A stretch of 64,000 nt of DNA from Sarcomyxa edulis (GCA_009761415.1 QUOL01000001.1:3720001-3784000); one strand, 5' to 3'. Positions 45,329-57,518 are shown, numbered from the stretch's first letter. The notes: generated by a model from the letters alone, not told the origin. Made by a program: numbers and translations.

Positions 45329-46006
45329 TCAACCAGGCGTGTCTTCAACAAGATCGGTGTCCGTTTCGTTGAGCATAGTCCGCAGAACCTCTGTTATTTG
45401 ACTGTGTAGATTTTCTGAAATATGCGAACATCACATTAAACTAATATGGACCATGGTCAACGGAATGACGTACTTGCGCGATTGACGGCTTGCAGATACT
45501 CTGCGTTGGCCATGTTCATTTCGTCCTCTAAGGACTGGAGTCGTTTTGCCTGAGATCCGCCCCAGGAATTAGCCACCGATGTGATCAAATGCTCATTGGG
45601 AATCGCACCTGCTCCTCCTCTGGTTCAGGTTCTGGCAATGACTGTATTAGATATTCGACTTGTTTTGCCTTGACTATCAGGTCCGTCACCAGCTCCTTCT
45701 TGTTAGCTGCCACCAATCCTCTTCAGCCAATATTAGCAGAAACCACGCAGCGAAAGCAAACCTTCAAACACTTCTGGAGAATCATATTTCTCCGAACTGC
45801 GCTGTTTCGTGACGGGTATGTCCGGACTGACTTGGAGAAAAGTGGAACGCGAGATTAGGTATGCCACAGTATTTGACATGATCATAAGGAGCTGGAATAC
45901 GACGCAAGTTCAGCGGGCAAGTTAGTTCAAGTGTAAACGAACGTACCTGCTGTATTTCATCTTGAAGTTGTGTTATGCGGTCCATATGAGATAATTCCTG
46001 CAGCAT
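45329..46006 (-). CDS. MED21: Mediator of RNA polymerase II transcription subunit 21
   Basis: Small helical subunit of the Mediator middle module (yeast Srb7), paired with Med7. Five exons encode MLQELSHMDRITQLQDEIQQ, LLMIMSNTVAYL, QVSPDIPVTKQ, LVAANKKELVTDLIVKAKQV, EYLIQSLPEPEPEEEQAKRL and NLHSQITEVLRTMLNETDTD. These match the conserved MDRxTQLQD start, the N-terminal helical hairpin and the long C-terminal coiled coil of the family. About 155 residues is normal. The internal Met of MDRITQ may be the true start. It is divergent from RTF2 with 182 bp between ATGs. Confidence 0.9.
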
Positions 46007-46188
46007 CGCGCTGCGTTATGCGATAAAAAGTCCAATAGCGCCAGGACAAAGCGAGGGGAAGTTTCGCTTGTGCTATGAAGTTTTGGTGGTTGTAGTACAA
46101 GACATGAGAATCCAGCACAGCCACGATCGTTAGAACTTCTCGACCACAACACCCGTTGTGTCAGACTCTCGATTTCACTCTCAAAGTA

Positions 46189-47298
46189 ATGGGTAATGAT
46201 GGAGGAAGTATTCCGGATCGTAGAGATCTCGTTCGGAACAAGCCAAAGGTGCTCAATCTCCCCTGATTTCGTAGGATTTTTATTGACCTCGACTCAGGCC
46301 GAGCAAGCAGACAAGGCGAATCAGACCCGCGCTCGATGGTTCTTTTGTGCATTGTCCAAGGTATGCCGCAGTCGTCGAGATCTATAACTCATCTCATGCC
46401 TAGTGCGTATCAGCGCCCCCTCCAAGAACCTATCGTCTCGTGTGCTCTAGGAAAACTGTATAATAAAGACTCGATATTGGAGTATCTACTCGACAAATCG
46501 GCGTATGGGGACGGCGAGAAGATTTGTGGTCATATTCGGTCTTTGAAGGTGCGTTGTATTCGACCTTGATTGTACAAGTAGCTGACCGTAATTGGCAACA
46601 GGATGTCAAAACCCTTCGATTGACACCAAACCCAGCCCCACCTGCACCAGCTACCGACACTGCTGCTACAGACCGTCCTCAATTTGTTTGCCCACTCACG
46701 CTGAAAGAGATGAATGGCGTCCAACCCTTCGTATACCTCTCCACCTGTGGTTGCGTGTTCACGCAGGCCGGCCTCAAGACCGTATCAGGTGCATCGTCAT
46801 CTACTCCACCTCCTGATACAGTCCACCTGGAGGCCACTGGGAAACAATTCGATGTCTGTCCCCAGTGCGCCGTGAAATACGATCGAACCGAGGATGTATT
46901 CATGATCAACCCTCCTTTAGCCGAGGAAGAACGCATGCGCTCTGCAATGGATCTTCGTCGCCTTTCCGAACCTGTAAAAGTCAAAAAGTCGAGGAAGAGA
47001 AAAGCAGGAGCTACTGATGATTCCGAGGCACCGTCGAAAAAGAAGGTGGCTACGAATTTGTTGCCTAGTACGAATCCAAGCATCGCTGCCGCTAGTCGTG
47101 CAGTTGTGAGTGGTCTGGCTATGGAGGAGGCCAAGAGGAAGGCTGGGATGAGCGACGCTGTTAAGTCGCTGTATAGCAGTGAGGATGGGCCGAAGAGGAA
47201 AGAGACGTTCATGACTATGGGTACTTTCACTCGGGTAAGCACGGTTCTTCTGTTTCGTTTCCAATGTCGATGCTGATAGTCGTTTCCAGTATGCTTGA
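46189..47298 (+). CDS. RTF2: Replication termination factor 2 homolog
   Basis: Member of the Rtf2 family (stabilises stalled forks at barriers in fission yeast). It starts MGNDGGSIPDRRDLVRNKPK, continues RARWFFCALSKRPLQEPIV and SCALGKLYNKDSILEYLLDK, then has a RING-like segment with FVCPLTLKEMNG, STCGCVFTQAGLK and CPQCAVKYDRTEDVFMINP. A Lys-rich tail (KVKKSRKRKAGATDD, PSKKKVATN) probably provides nuclear import. The last intron leaves only YA and the stop, giving the family-typical end TFTRYA. The CxxC-only second site is the usual degenerate C2HC2 arrangement of Rtf2. About 290 residues. Confidence 0.93.
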
Positions 47299-48136
47299 GC
47301 TTCATCAGGATTTTGAGGTTTATATCCCTCAGACTCGCGATCGGGAGAGCTTAGAAGGCGATTGTACCGATAGTGGTAATATGTATTTTTTGTAATATGC
47401 TGTCAACTCATTTTCTGTTACTCAAGACAACGAGTACATTCTGAGTTGAATTGCGTCTAGAGGACTGGCTATTGGTCAAGCATTACTTTCGGCTTTTCTC
47501 TGGTGGTACTTTGCGTTGCACAGAGGGGCTATATACGACTTTGTGAGCACTTCGCTTTTCGACCTCACGACTCAGGGTGAACTGAATAGACAGGCATCGA
47601 CGAGGATGACTTTGTCTTGTACTGTAGAAGACTGAATGGAGGCCCGTCCTCTACAGTCACGGTAGTGCAGCCGTGTTATCCAGGGATACCTTCTCACTAG
47701 TGTGCCCGGGGCGACATCCATTACTATGTCGAATAACGACCATCTCGCACGTCATCTCAAGCGTCTTGTTCTGTGCTACTAAATCACATTCTTCCCATAA
47801 TCTCAATCACACATCAGCGCCCCTGGACGCATACGCGAACAGTTGTCTCAGTATTTTCCAGCCTTTTACCAAGCACGCAGTAATGTGCGTAATTCGCTGA
47901 TCGTAAACAGGTCTTCGCACTCCAAAAGTTCCTCTGAACTGTCATAGCCTATGACCTTCTTCTCCAAGCTGAATCATTTCGGGTGAGAGGATTTATCATC
48001 ACTTATCCTGTCTCTCAGGAAAACATATCGACCTTCCTTCCGGATTCCGAAGTAGGCTTTCAGCGTACTGATAAAGAGCGTCATAAGATCTACGTCAGTA
48101 TACCATCCATCTTTAGACCGGATTTACACTTACGGG
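47299..48136. other. Intergenic, nothing recognised
   Basis: Upstream region of the dienelactone hydrolase gene, with short frames only. Confidence 0.5.
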
Positions 48137-49325
48137 ATGTCTTCTCCACTTCTCGCAGGCCCACCCGCAGACTGCTGTGCCAGTGGCTTCAAACATACCG
48201 GTACACCCACTGGGAAAACGGTCACCATCGGGGGTATCGACACCTATGTCTCCGAGCCTCTTCAACGGTCCGAAGGCAGCAGCAAGAGGATCATATTATA
48301 TTATTCCGATATATGTGGCGTTTTCACTCTGAACAATAAACTCCTTCAAGACTTTTTCGCATCTCAGGGTTCGCAGTTTTCTTGTATAGTTCGATTTCGA
48401 GCTCTACTGCTAATTGAATCTGTCTAAACTCAAGGATTCACCGTGCTGGGCATAGACTACTTATTCGGGGACGGCGTCCAGTTGCACATGGACACACCTG
48501 GATTCGATATACCGAAATGGGCAGCATCCAAGGAGAAGCCGGCCCAGGAGGCAGCAGCGAAGTGGATCGACGCTGTAAAGGAGATATATGGTGATACATA
48601 CATATCGCTTTCTTCAACCGCAGTAGACTCAGTGATATCTTCTGACAGACTCTCCAGATACGAAGTACAGTGCTGTCGGTAGGGCCCTCGTTGTTCACTT
48701 TCATCTCGCTGACATGCGCGTATCCTAACTTTGGTGCTGTGTAGGATATTGCTTCGGAGGGCCTTTTGTACTTGAATTGGCTGCGACCAATTTCCTCGTT
48801 GCAGGTGAGCAGGACTATGTCTTGGATCCTAACCCCTCTCGCTTACTAGTCATTGGAGGCGCCATTGCCCATCCCTCTTTACTAACCGAGGAACACTTTG
48901 AGAAAGTGAAAGGTATGGCTCTACTAACTGGCTCGATGACCTGGCTTATAATATTTTACAAATAGTACCGCTCTTGCTATCTCTAGCCGGTGCGCGTCTC
49001 TTCATCTCAAATACACCCCACGTTGTATCTCATCATGTTCTGCTTCAGAGACCGACTTACTCTTCCCACTCGAATCCCGTCGGAAAGCCGAAGACATTCT
49101 GGTGAAGAACAAAGCCTCGTATCATATTCAGGTCTTTTCTGGAGTTGCCCATGGTTTCGCTAATCGCGCTGATTTGAGCAACGAGAATTCCAGTGAGTGC
49201 GTTTGTATGGTCAATAATTAGATGGCTCTTGACAAATTTTCTTTCATCTTCTTTCATTAGAGTGGGCCAAGGAGACTTCCGCACGGGGAATTATTGGTTG
49301 GTTCGCAAGGTTCAGTGGCGTATAA
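48137..49325 (+). CDS. Dienelactone hydrolase family protein
   Basis: Alpha/beta hydrolase that opens lactone rings or hydrolyses related esters. It starts MSSPLLAGPPADCCASGFKH. The cysteine-nucleophile elbow is GYCFGGPFVLELAA, with Asp in LAETDLLFP and His in FSGVAHGFANR. Other family marks are ILYYSDICGVFTLNNKLLQD and VLGIDYLFGDG. It ends SARGIIGWFARFSGV. About five exons; no signal peptide, so probably cytosolic. Fungal members take part in aromatic or lactone catabolism or are uncharacterised; the substrate cannot be told here. Confidence 0.92.
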
Positions 49326-49960
49326 AGCTGGGAGTTACACCGTTGGAGCTGTTCCGTCTCAGCATCTTGTGAAGGAAAGGAATATCGACATCTCAAGAAA
49401 AAGCCCTGCTATCATATTGCAAATATTGCTGGGCAACTTTCTGCGAAAACCTGAGCTGCCACGCGCTAAGAGAGTGACTAGAATCCCGTGAGCTTGAGGA
49501 GACATTCCACCTGCGCATCGTCAAGGTCACTGTCCGTTTACTGGAAAAACACGACTTTCACCAGGTCAGATTCTGAGTTGAGGACTTCGTACTTCGTCCT
49601 CATGTATATCGAACTTGTTTTTGCTTCACAAAAAAACATGGAAATTTCCTGACTCGGAATCGCGGATCGCAGCAAAGTTCTGCCTGGCTCCATCCTGAGA
49701 GACGAACTTACATCCTGGAGCAAGCTTGAGACTTGACCACTCCATAAGCATCGCTCTACTCTGTGATTCATGGAAGAGACCTACCAGAAGACACCCAAAT
49801 AAATGGTTATCCTACAAGAAATTATACGCTCCGGCCGACTACCGGTCCAGGCACGGCTAAATCAAAGTAATGCGTACGTATCGAATTATTCAAATCCTCG
49901 CACCATCCCCAGCCATCCCCCCATGCCTTGAACTCTCTAGATCTATAGACTACTACTCTA
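49326..49960. other. Intergenic, nothing recognised
   Basis: Upstream region of the phosphatidylserine decarboxylase gene, with short frames only. Confidence 0.5.
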
Positions 49961-51879
49961 ATGCTCTTCTCTAGAAAATCCATCCTAACGACGGGCAAAA
50001 AACCAATACGAGCAGCTACCAAAGTCATCAACGCTTCTGCCTCTGCCTCTTCAGCTTTCGCTAAATGTTGGGTGCATAGCACCAGTCGAACGTCTGCTCT
50101 ACTGCGTACAGCTGCTAGCCGTACTGAGAGTTTGAGAAGAGCATATTCGAGTAGAAGTGGCGGGAGCGATAGTAGCAACGGTGGCAAGAATGGCGGTGGT
50201 CTCGAGACCAGCACCTTGTTAGCTGGAGGTCTACCATTCTATCGTGCGTTTCTACACGTATTATAACATCTACCTAAGGATGCTGATGCTATTACAGGGA
50301 AACTCGTGAATGCATGGACCGAGACACCAACCAAATGGTACCCATTACCCTTGGCTGTCGGCGCTCTACTCTTAGTAGCTATTCAATACCGCAGAAAGAT
50401 GGCTAAAGCACAGAAAGAAGTCCAGGTTAACGAAGATGGCATGGAGATCATCAAGTTGAAAGGACCATGGCATGTGCGTATTCAGTCGTCAGAAGGTTGT
50501 TGGTCGACTCACACCGAGTAGGTTCACGTAATAGGCGCCCTTCCCCTGAGGTCCATATCGCGTCTCTGGGGTACTCTCAATTCCCTAACGCTTCCGGTCT
50601 TTATTCGCCCTTACTCCTTCCGCTTATACTCCTTCATTTTCGGGTGCAACCTCGATGAAATCGAACCCGCCGATCTGAGGGAATACAAAAGTCTCGGAGA
50701 ATTCTTCTACAGAGGACTAAAGAAAGGCGCTCGACCCGTGGACGATGCTGTTCTAGTAAGCCCAGCAGATGGAAAGGTGCTTCACTTTGGTACCATAAAG
50801 GACCTTCGCGTTGAACAAGTCAAAGGAATCACATACTCCCTCGATGCACTTCTCGGTGTAGACAGACAGCATCCTCACATTGGCACACCAACATCGACCG
50901 TAGTCGAACGATACCCAGACATGCCAATAGTAGATGATCACGAATTCGCGGTCGTAAACGGGATCGAGTATACCCTCGACCAGCTTATCGGAGCTGCCAC
51001 GCCAGGTTCGAGTACCCCTTCTTCGTCTTCGTCTGGATCCACTGTGAGTCCAGCGACACCAGACGCCACGGATGCTCCCAAGAAATATGGAGAGCAAGTT
51101 GACGCATCCGTTGTTGAACCCGAACGGGATCTCCAGGAGACATTGGTGCATGACGCGTCTGTGGCTCTTGGCATGGGCGTGAAAGCGAGTACCTCCGCAC
51201 CCCGTCGACGAAGTGTTTCTGGTATCAGCTCAACTAAACCAGGCAATTCGTTGTTCTTCACCGTCATTTACTTGGCTCCGGGTGATTATCATCGTTTCCA
51301 CAGCCCAACTGCTTGGGTCGTAGAGAAGAGGAGACATTTTGTCGGTCAGTTGTTCAATCTACATCTGCATCTTAGTGGTCCAACTAATTTTTTTGTGCAG
51401 GTGAATTGTTCTCCGTATCACCGTACATGGCGAAACGATTGGAAAACCTGTTCGTCCTCAATGAGCGCGTTGCTTTGCTTGGGAGATGGCGACACGGTTT
51501 CTTTTCTATGGTCCCAGTGGGTGCAACAAATGTTGGAAGCATCAAAATAAACTTCGATAAGGTAAAGCCTCAATTAACCTTCAGTTGTTGATCGGTCGTC
51601 TAAAACATGCTATAGACTCTCCGCACAAACCTCCGGGGCAAACCTCCGCCACCAGGGACCTACGTGGAAGCAGTCTATCACCAAGCCTCCCCAATTCTCA
51701 ACGGTCAACCTTTAACTCCAGCGCAGGAGATGGGCGGCTTCTGTTTGGGGAGTACGATCGTGCTCGTATTTGAGGCACCTGATGAATTTGAATTCGCCGT
51801 CAAGGCAGGACAAAAGATCAAAGTCGGAGAACGACTTGGGGACGTAGTCCCTGTAACGAAGAAGGAGAAGCAGGATTGA
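49961..51879 (+). CDS. PSD1: Mitochondrial phosphatidylserine decarboxylase
   Basis: Pyruvoyl enzyme that makes phosphatidylethanolamine from phosphatidylserine at the inner mitochondrial membrane. A basic Ser/Arg-rich presequence ([20 protein letters not shown]) is followed by a Gly-rich stretch, a transmembrane segment ([17 protein letters not shown]) and the catalytic region: [46 protein letters not shown] and [20 protein letters not shown]. The self-cleavage motif LGST lies in [16 protein letters not shown], where cleavage between Gly and Ser forms the pyruvoyl group. A Ser/Thr/Pro-rich insertion separates SPADG from the APGDY region, as is common in fungal Psd1. The type-I mitochondrial form is favoured over Psd2 because there is no C2 domain. 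Confidence 0.95.
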
Positions 51880-52203
51880 GGAAGGAGGTGATGATAGGGG
51901 GTGAAGTGGATTTAAAGCTAACTAATATCTTGGGTCTATGTACGCTCATCTCAACATGACCATTTCTGAATAGGCCAAGGTCGATTTCAAGTTTTGCGTG
52001 GACTTGCACTGAACAGAACCACATGTCTCGTGCATTTCACTTGTGTCGGCACGAGCGTCTAAACCATTTGTCTTATCTAAAGATCTTGCTTCTGCGATAG
52101 AAGCAAGACGTGTCCTCGCAATTTTCTGATTCGGCTCTCACTCTCACTCGTTATACATTGTCTGACATTTACAGGATAGACTTTCCTTCCTAAACAAAGT
52201 AAA

Positions 52204-53749
52204 ATGGCACAAGGAATCAACAGCGTCACCGATGTACCAACATCGATAAAAGCAGAAAATGGAGCCTCCAACTTGACTGACTTAGATGTTCGTGATGGTC
52301 TGCGTACATCGATTGGATCCAGAGATTGATGATCGTCACATATAGCCTTCCAAACTCACCATCACCCTCACTGACTCTCCGAAACCGATCCCAGCCCCGG
52401 AAACTCTCGTATTCGGACAGGTGATACCAATTCCCTTGCACAGTGAGACAAGCGCTGACAAAAAGGTAGACACCTACAGATCATATGCTCATAAGCACCT
52501 ACCACCCACTCACCGGGTGGTCTGCGCCAGAAATCAAGCCGTACGGACCTCTGAGTATTGATCCCAGGAGCTCGTGTCTTCAATACTGCCCAAATATTTT
52601 CGAAGGAATGAAGGTAAGCGCCAATACCCAAGTATTCGTCTCGGCATGGTTTAATCGGGTAACGACTAGGCGTATGTCGGGCCAGATGGAAAGCCAAGGC
52701 TCTTCAGACCTGATCAGAACATGAAGCGCCTCGCCCGATCTGCAGCGCGTGTTGCTTTACCTGTACGTATTCCTGCCCTGGTCTTGAATGCAGAACATAT
52801 CTGATTTGGTCGATAGACTTTCAATACGGACGCGTTGTTGACACTCATAAAACGTCTTATCCACGTTGACGCCAGATGGATTCCAAGATTGCCAGGCTAT
52901 TCGTTGTACATACGACCCACCGTGATTGGAACGCGCCCAGGTTGGTTTCTGATGGCTTTCTATCTTGCTTCTCTCTTATCCCTCGAATTCTCATAGGACT
53001 AGGAGTTGTTGCTTCGGACGAGGCGATGCTTTATGTCATCCTCTCTCCGACTGGCCCGTATTATCGTATGGGCCCACATCCAATTTCCTTACTCGCAGTA
53101 GGTGAGACCCCGCGTTCGTGGCCCGGAGGCACTGGCGAACATAAACTGGGCCTAAACTACGCACCTGGATTCGCTCCGCAGCGTATAGCTGCGAAAATGG
53201 GATACGAACAGATATTGTGGTTGCTCGGGGACGACAATAAGATCACGGAAGCCGGAGCCATGAACTTCTTCATCGCGGTTCAAAGAGATGATGGAGGTAA
53301 GTCTGAACCGGAGGAATCGACGTCTTTCATTCCCTTTCATTGACTGTGTTGTCTGCTATTTAGCTGTCGACGTGATCACCCCACCATTGGACGGGACTAT
53401 CCTTCCAGGAGTCACGCGAGAGTCCTGTCTGTCTCTCGCTGCCGCCCATCCTACTCGTACGAGATTGCCTCACCTTCCTGATACACTCATACTCCACACA
53501 CACGAGCGCTCCCTCACCATGGATGATCTGGCAGCCTGGTCATCTGAAGGACGATTACTAGAAGCGTTCGGAACTGGTACTGCTGTTATTGTTGCGCCAG
53601 TTGGAAGGATCGGGTTCAAAGGCAAGGATTTAGAACTTCCAAAGCATGAAGGCGGGTTGGGACCTATTGGGAAGGCTCTCTGGGAAAGAATCGTTGAAAT
53701 CCAAGAAGGTAGATTGGAATGGGAGTCGTGGAGTGTGCTTTGCGAATGA
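52204..53749 (+). CDS. Branched-chain amino-acid aminotransferase
   Basis: PLP enzyme that interconverts valine, leucine and isoleucine with their keto acids. It starts MAQGINSVTDVPTSIKAENG; several introns separate exons carrying WSAPEIKPYGPLSIDP, CPNIFEGMKAYVGPDG, LFRPDQNMKRLARSAARVAL, LYIRPTVIGT, then GEHKLGLNYAPGFAPQRIAA (PLP-binding Lys), ILWLLGDDNKITEAGAMNFF, TPPLDGTILPGVTRES and FGTGTAVIVAPVGRIGFKGK. No clear mitochondrial presequence is visible, so the cytosolic form is more likely. It works one step before the BCKDH complex whose E2 lies at 14-16 kb. Ends WESWSVLCE. Confidence 0.94.
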
Positions 53750-54088
53750 AACAAGAATTAGACAACAGTCTTGAAATTTACAAAAGAACATTATTTGCCA
53801 CTTTATCTTTCGAAAGACAAGATGAATGAAGAATTCAAGACAAGATCAACAACAGAAGCTGATAAAGAAGAATTAGACAACAGTTCTAAACTAAAACTTA
53901 AAAAATGCATTATTTGCCGACCCAGTTTTGAACAAGTGAAGAGAATGACCAGAGAAGATAATAGGAAACAAGCCAGAAAGAACTTAAAATTGTTTGATAC
54001 AAGGTCATGGTTCGAAGCAGCATAACAGAATGTATTTTGGGTATCACACGCGAAAACAAGATATATATCTAAAGCCTAAACCAGGCGT
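53750..54088. repeat. AT-rich island with internal repeat and a small Lys/Glu-rich open frame
   Basis: Between BCAT and the CBM20 gene the composition turns clearly AT-rich. The words GAATTAGACAACAGT and CATTATTTGCC each occur twice (near 53755/53871 and 53791/53911), so about 116 bp is duplicated imperfectly. A plus-strand frame at 53771-54025 (84 codons) runs through it and encodes a Lys/Glu/Arg-rich peptide with one CIIC pair. It has no recognised domain and may be chance. Origin unclear. Confidence 0.4.
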
Positions 54089-55555
54089 TTAAACAGAGGC
54101 GCTGCTAGAGCTGGGTGCCGCACTAGACGACGAGGCAGAAACAGCCGGGCCATTGAAAGACGAGGTGTAAACAAAGTCGCCAGAGGCAGGAGTAGTGGCT
54201 TGACGGTTAGGATCGTTCTCCCAAGTGACTCTACCGTCAGATTCTTTGCGGATAAACTTGAATTGGAAGTTCGTGTTCGCGGGAAGAGTGATGGTCTTTT
54301 TCCATGTGGGGTACGAAGCAGATGAAAGCAGAATCTGAATTTGGGGGGACGGTGGTTACTTAGTGGTCAATACGATTTGACATAATACTCACAGCATTAT
54401 CAGTGTTCCAGTTTCCTAGAGCGGCGATGCTACCGACGATGTAGATGTTTTGACCATAGTTGGTAGTGGCAGTCTCGGAGAAGGAGGCAGACACAGTTCC
54501 AGCGCTTTGGCTTGGGGACGCAGAAGAGCTTACTGAGCTGGCAGAGACAGTGGCAGAGACAGATGCAGAAGAGGAAGCAGAAGCAGAACCGGAGGCAGAT
54601 ACAGCAGGACCATTGAACGACGAACGGTAGACAAAGTTGCCAGAAGCAGGAGTGGTCGCCTGACGGTTAGGGTCGTTCTCCCAGGTGATAGAACCATCAG
54701 GTGCCTTGCGGATGAATTTGAATTGGAACGTAGTGTTGGCAGGCAACGAGACATTTGTGGTCCAAGTGGGGTAGTTTGCAGACGAGAGAAGAATCTAAGT
54801 CGGACAAGACAATCAGAATGAATAATCGCGTGACCAGTTACAATACTCACGGCGTTGTTGGTATTCCAGGTTCCGAGGATAGAAAGACTGCCAACAAGGT
54901 AAATGTTCTCGCCAAAATAGGTGGTTGCTTGTTCCGAGAACATGGCAGTCACTGAGCCAGAGCTCTGCGCACTAGGAGCTGAAGAGCTTGCAGAGGCGCT
55001 GGCAGAAACTGAAACGGAGGCGGAGCTAGATGCAGATACTGAAGAGCTAGAGCTGCTTGATCCACGAGGCCCATTGAAAGAGGAAGTGACGTTGGCAGAC
55101 CCAGAAGCACCGGTGGTGTATGATCGATTTGGATCGTTTTCCCAAACAATCTGCGGGCAAAAGAAATCAGAAGGCTAGCTAACAGAGATGAGAAACGTGG
55201 GTGCGTACTCTGCCGTCCGATTCTTTGCGAATAAATTTGTATTGGAAGGTCGTGTTTGCGGGTAAGTCGAGTGTGACATCCCAGTTAGGGTAATTGGCGG
55301 AATCCAATGCAACTGACGACGACGGCGCCCAATTGCCTAAAGCAGGGATGCTACCGGCAATGAAAATGTTCTAGAGCAGTAGACGTAAATAAGAATGGTC
55401 GCAGAGTGAAACGATCCGACACTGACCTCTCCATATGTCGTGACGGCTGTCTCTGTGAACTGAACAGAAACTGTGGCTCTCTTCTCAACGGGAGAGAAAG
55501 GGCCAGCCAAGGCCGAAGAAGCGAGTAGAGAGACGAGTGCCACTGACGCGATCAT
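54089..55555 (-). CDS. Secreted protein with three tandem CBM20 starch-binding modules
   Basis: The start at 55555 gives a signal peptide ([17 protein letters not shown]) and a Kex2-type site (EKR). Three carbohydrate-binding modules of family CBM20 follow, at about residues 29-125, 165-260 and 300-395 of roughly 410. Each has the pattern F(T/S)ET(A)-TYG(E/Q)NIY, GSI-ALGNW, YP-W, LPANT-FQ(F/Y)KFIRK and W-ENDPNR, including the two tryptophans expected to bind starch. The modules are joined by Ser/Ala-rich linkers that are probably O-glycosylated. Introns cut each module at equivalent points, so the modules arose by internal duplication. No catalytic domain is present, in contrast to most CBM20 proteins (glucoamylase, LPMO AA13). 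Role in starch or glycogen binding is inferred. Confidence 0.9.
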
Positions 55556-55820
55556 GGCAGTGGTTGAGTCTTTTTCGTGTTCAGTAGTGATGAATGTGTG
55601 CTGAGTGCTGAGTGGATTGGACTTGGAGTGAAGAAATATGGATGAAAACGACGAGACTTTATACTCCAGGACACGTCTCCATTACCTCCGAGGACTTACG
55701 AAAAGTCTCAGATACACTGCCTCCGGAAAGCCAAATTGGTTCCATCCGACATTTTTAGCTGAGACATAGGAGAAATCTTTGTCGTGTTTTCTCCTATATT
55801 TCTCCTCTCGAAGAACTAGG

Positions 55821-56212
55821 AGAAGTATATACTCCAGAGCTGGCCTGACTACGCTTCACTGAGCGCGCATTTCGTCGAAAATCAAGATGAGATGGAGATC
55901 GACGACGTCGGTGTCACGTCGCACGATGTAAACGATCGAAAAAATTCTGATGAAGGACGCGTTATTTGGTGTCAAGGCGGTAGGACAACAACCGCCCGCA
56001 GCAGCCGCCGGCTAGACATTTACCTCCGAGATATCTCATATCACATCGTGAAGCTTCTGCATACACTCTCTACCGCCGGGGAGATGAGCCTACGGCCCCT
56101 GTTAATTTACTTCCTGATTACCTCCTATAATGAATTTGAATAGGAGCAAGATAGGAGTTTCGTAGAACTTCGCAAGTTCACTGGACGAGAGTTCTATTTT
56201 GTATGTATCAGT
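55821..56212 (+). repeat. Dispersed repeat, copy A (MITE-like)
   Basis: About 390 bp, closely matching 59782-60166 in the same orientation. It begins AGAAGTATATACTCCAGAGC and ends near TATGTATCAGT. Just outside and inside the ends are inverted AGGAG/CTCCT words (CTCCTATATTTCTCCT near 55791 and its near-complement AGGAGCAAGATAGGAG near 56141), which suggests a non-autonomous DNA element. No coding capacity. The exact ends are uncertain. Confidence 0.65.
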
Positions 56213-56442
56213 GATTTTGATGGGAAAAAACAATACTATGGTACCCAGAAATGGGCCTAGATACCCAATTTTTCTTCGTCTGCCGTCCAATGACTCAATG
56301 AACACTTCAGGGGACTATCTCTTGAAGGATTTGTAGAGCTGTAGGCACAAGATAATTACCACTATCAATAAGGACGACATGTTTACATGTAGAATCATAG
56401 AACTCAAGAAGTACATAAGACGGGTCAACACGACGTGCTTAC

Positions 56443-57518
56443 TTAATATACAATGCTAAGCTCCTGTCCCTGGTATTCCTTGTAGCTTGCGAGGCTGACA
56501 GTAGCAGTCCTACCGCCCCCAGCCCGGTGGAAACCCACAAATGCGGATTGAAAGAAATTCTATTACGGTTGTGTCAGTAAATGGTGTCACAAAATTGATG
56601 AAAGTACAACGAACGATTCCAAGATATCCCGAGTTAGACTCGATTGCGTGCACTGCGCGATTTCCGTAAACCTGATGTGAGTGATATCCAGGAGTTTTGA
56701 GAAAACGTTCCGCGTGGATTTGTGATTCAACCACTTCGGAGTTGCGTTTGGCGAATTTGAGGCGCACGAGAAGGTCTTTTGGGAATTGAGAAGGCAACTC
56801 GATGGCCCGATTCATGGTGGAGCCAGGATCGAGCGCTTGTTTTAGCTCACTATACGCGCGAGATGGAATATATAAGAACGAAGTAGCTATATCATGCCAT
56901 ATCAGTAATGGCTGAACAAGTCTCAGCAACGACGTTCTCACCGGTATCCAATTTGAGATTGAGACCACCATGGATCATGACTGTCCTATCAGGATATATG
57001 ATATCCATCCCTACGAAACGGATTCTCCGACCATCGCTGCCTACAACGTCCAGGGATTTCCATTCGGGGATGAAAGATGCCTCGGATGGCCACAGTCCGA
57101 ATGCAACGAAGCTGAATCTAGATCGAGCAGTCACTGTATCGGTGAAATGGCCGCATATAAGAACACGGAGTGGCGTAAGACTAAGACACTCCGGCGTCGT
57201 CGTCGGGATCGGGATGGAATCGAATATAGAATGATTTGCTCTGTAACGGTTGACTCTGGGCTACATGTCTATACGTTGAATCCCACTCACTTCGCCATAT
57301 TGGTTCGCTATATCATCAAGAATGTCAGTCTAAATATGCCGATCAATATCTAAGAATGATGGCAGAAAGGAATGAAGTTTTCGAGACGTACCACTGGGAC
57401 CACTGCGGTGTCATCATCACTGCTTTTGCTGTAAATGTACTATCGATCAGCAAACATTCCGCTATGACAAAGTGTGCTACTGACGCTCCTCTTCCGAGGC
57501 CAATCACGCCATCAAGTT
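56443..57518 (-). pseudogene. 5'-truncated aspartic peptidase (A1, pepsin-like) remnant
   Basis: The minus strand reads DGVIGLGRG, TAVVPV, ILDDIANQYGE, SFYIRFHPDPDDDAG, FSFVAFGLWPSEASFIPEW, LKLDTATSFLYIPSRAYSEL and finally YLGINFFQSAFVGFHRAGGG. This is the second half of a pepsin-like peptidase, with the second catalytic Asp in LDTATS (DTA in place of DTG). The N-terminal lobe with the first Asp is absent: only about 185 bp separate this from the F-box gene. A frameshift and an in-frame TAG occur near 57181-57190, between AGV and the following strand. The splice sites are otherwise intact, so the loss seems recent. Confidence 0.7.

Noticed and set aside
46679..47305. Minus-strand open frame of 208 codons
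   Set aside because: Antisense shadow of RTF2, whose frame has clear family motifs.
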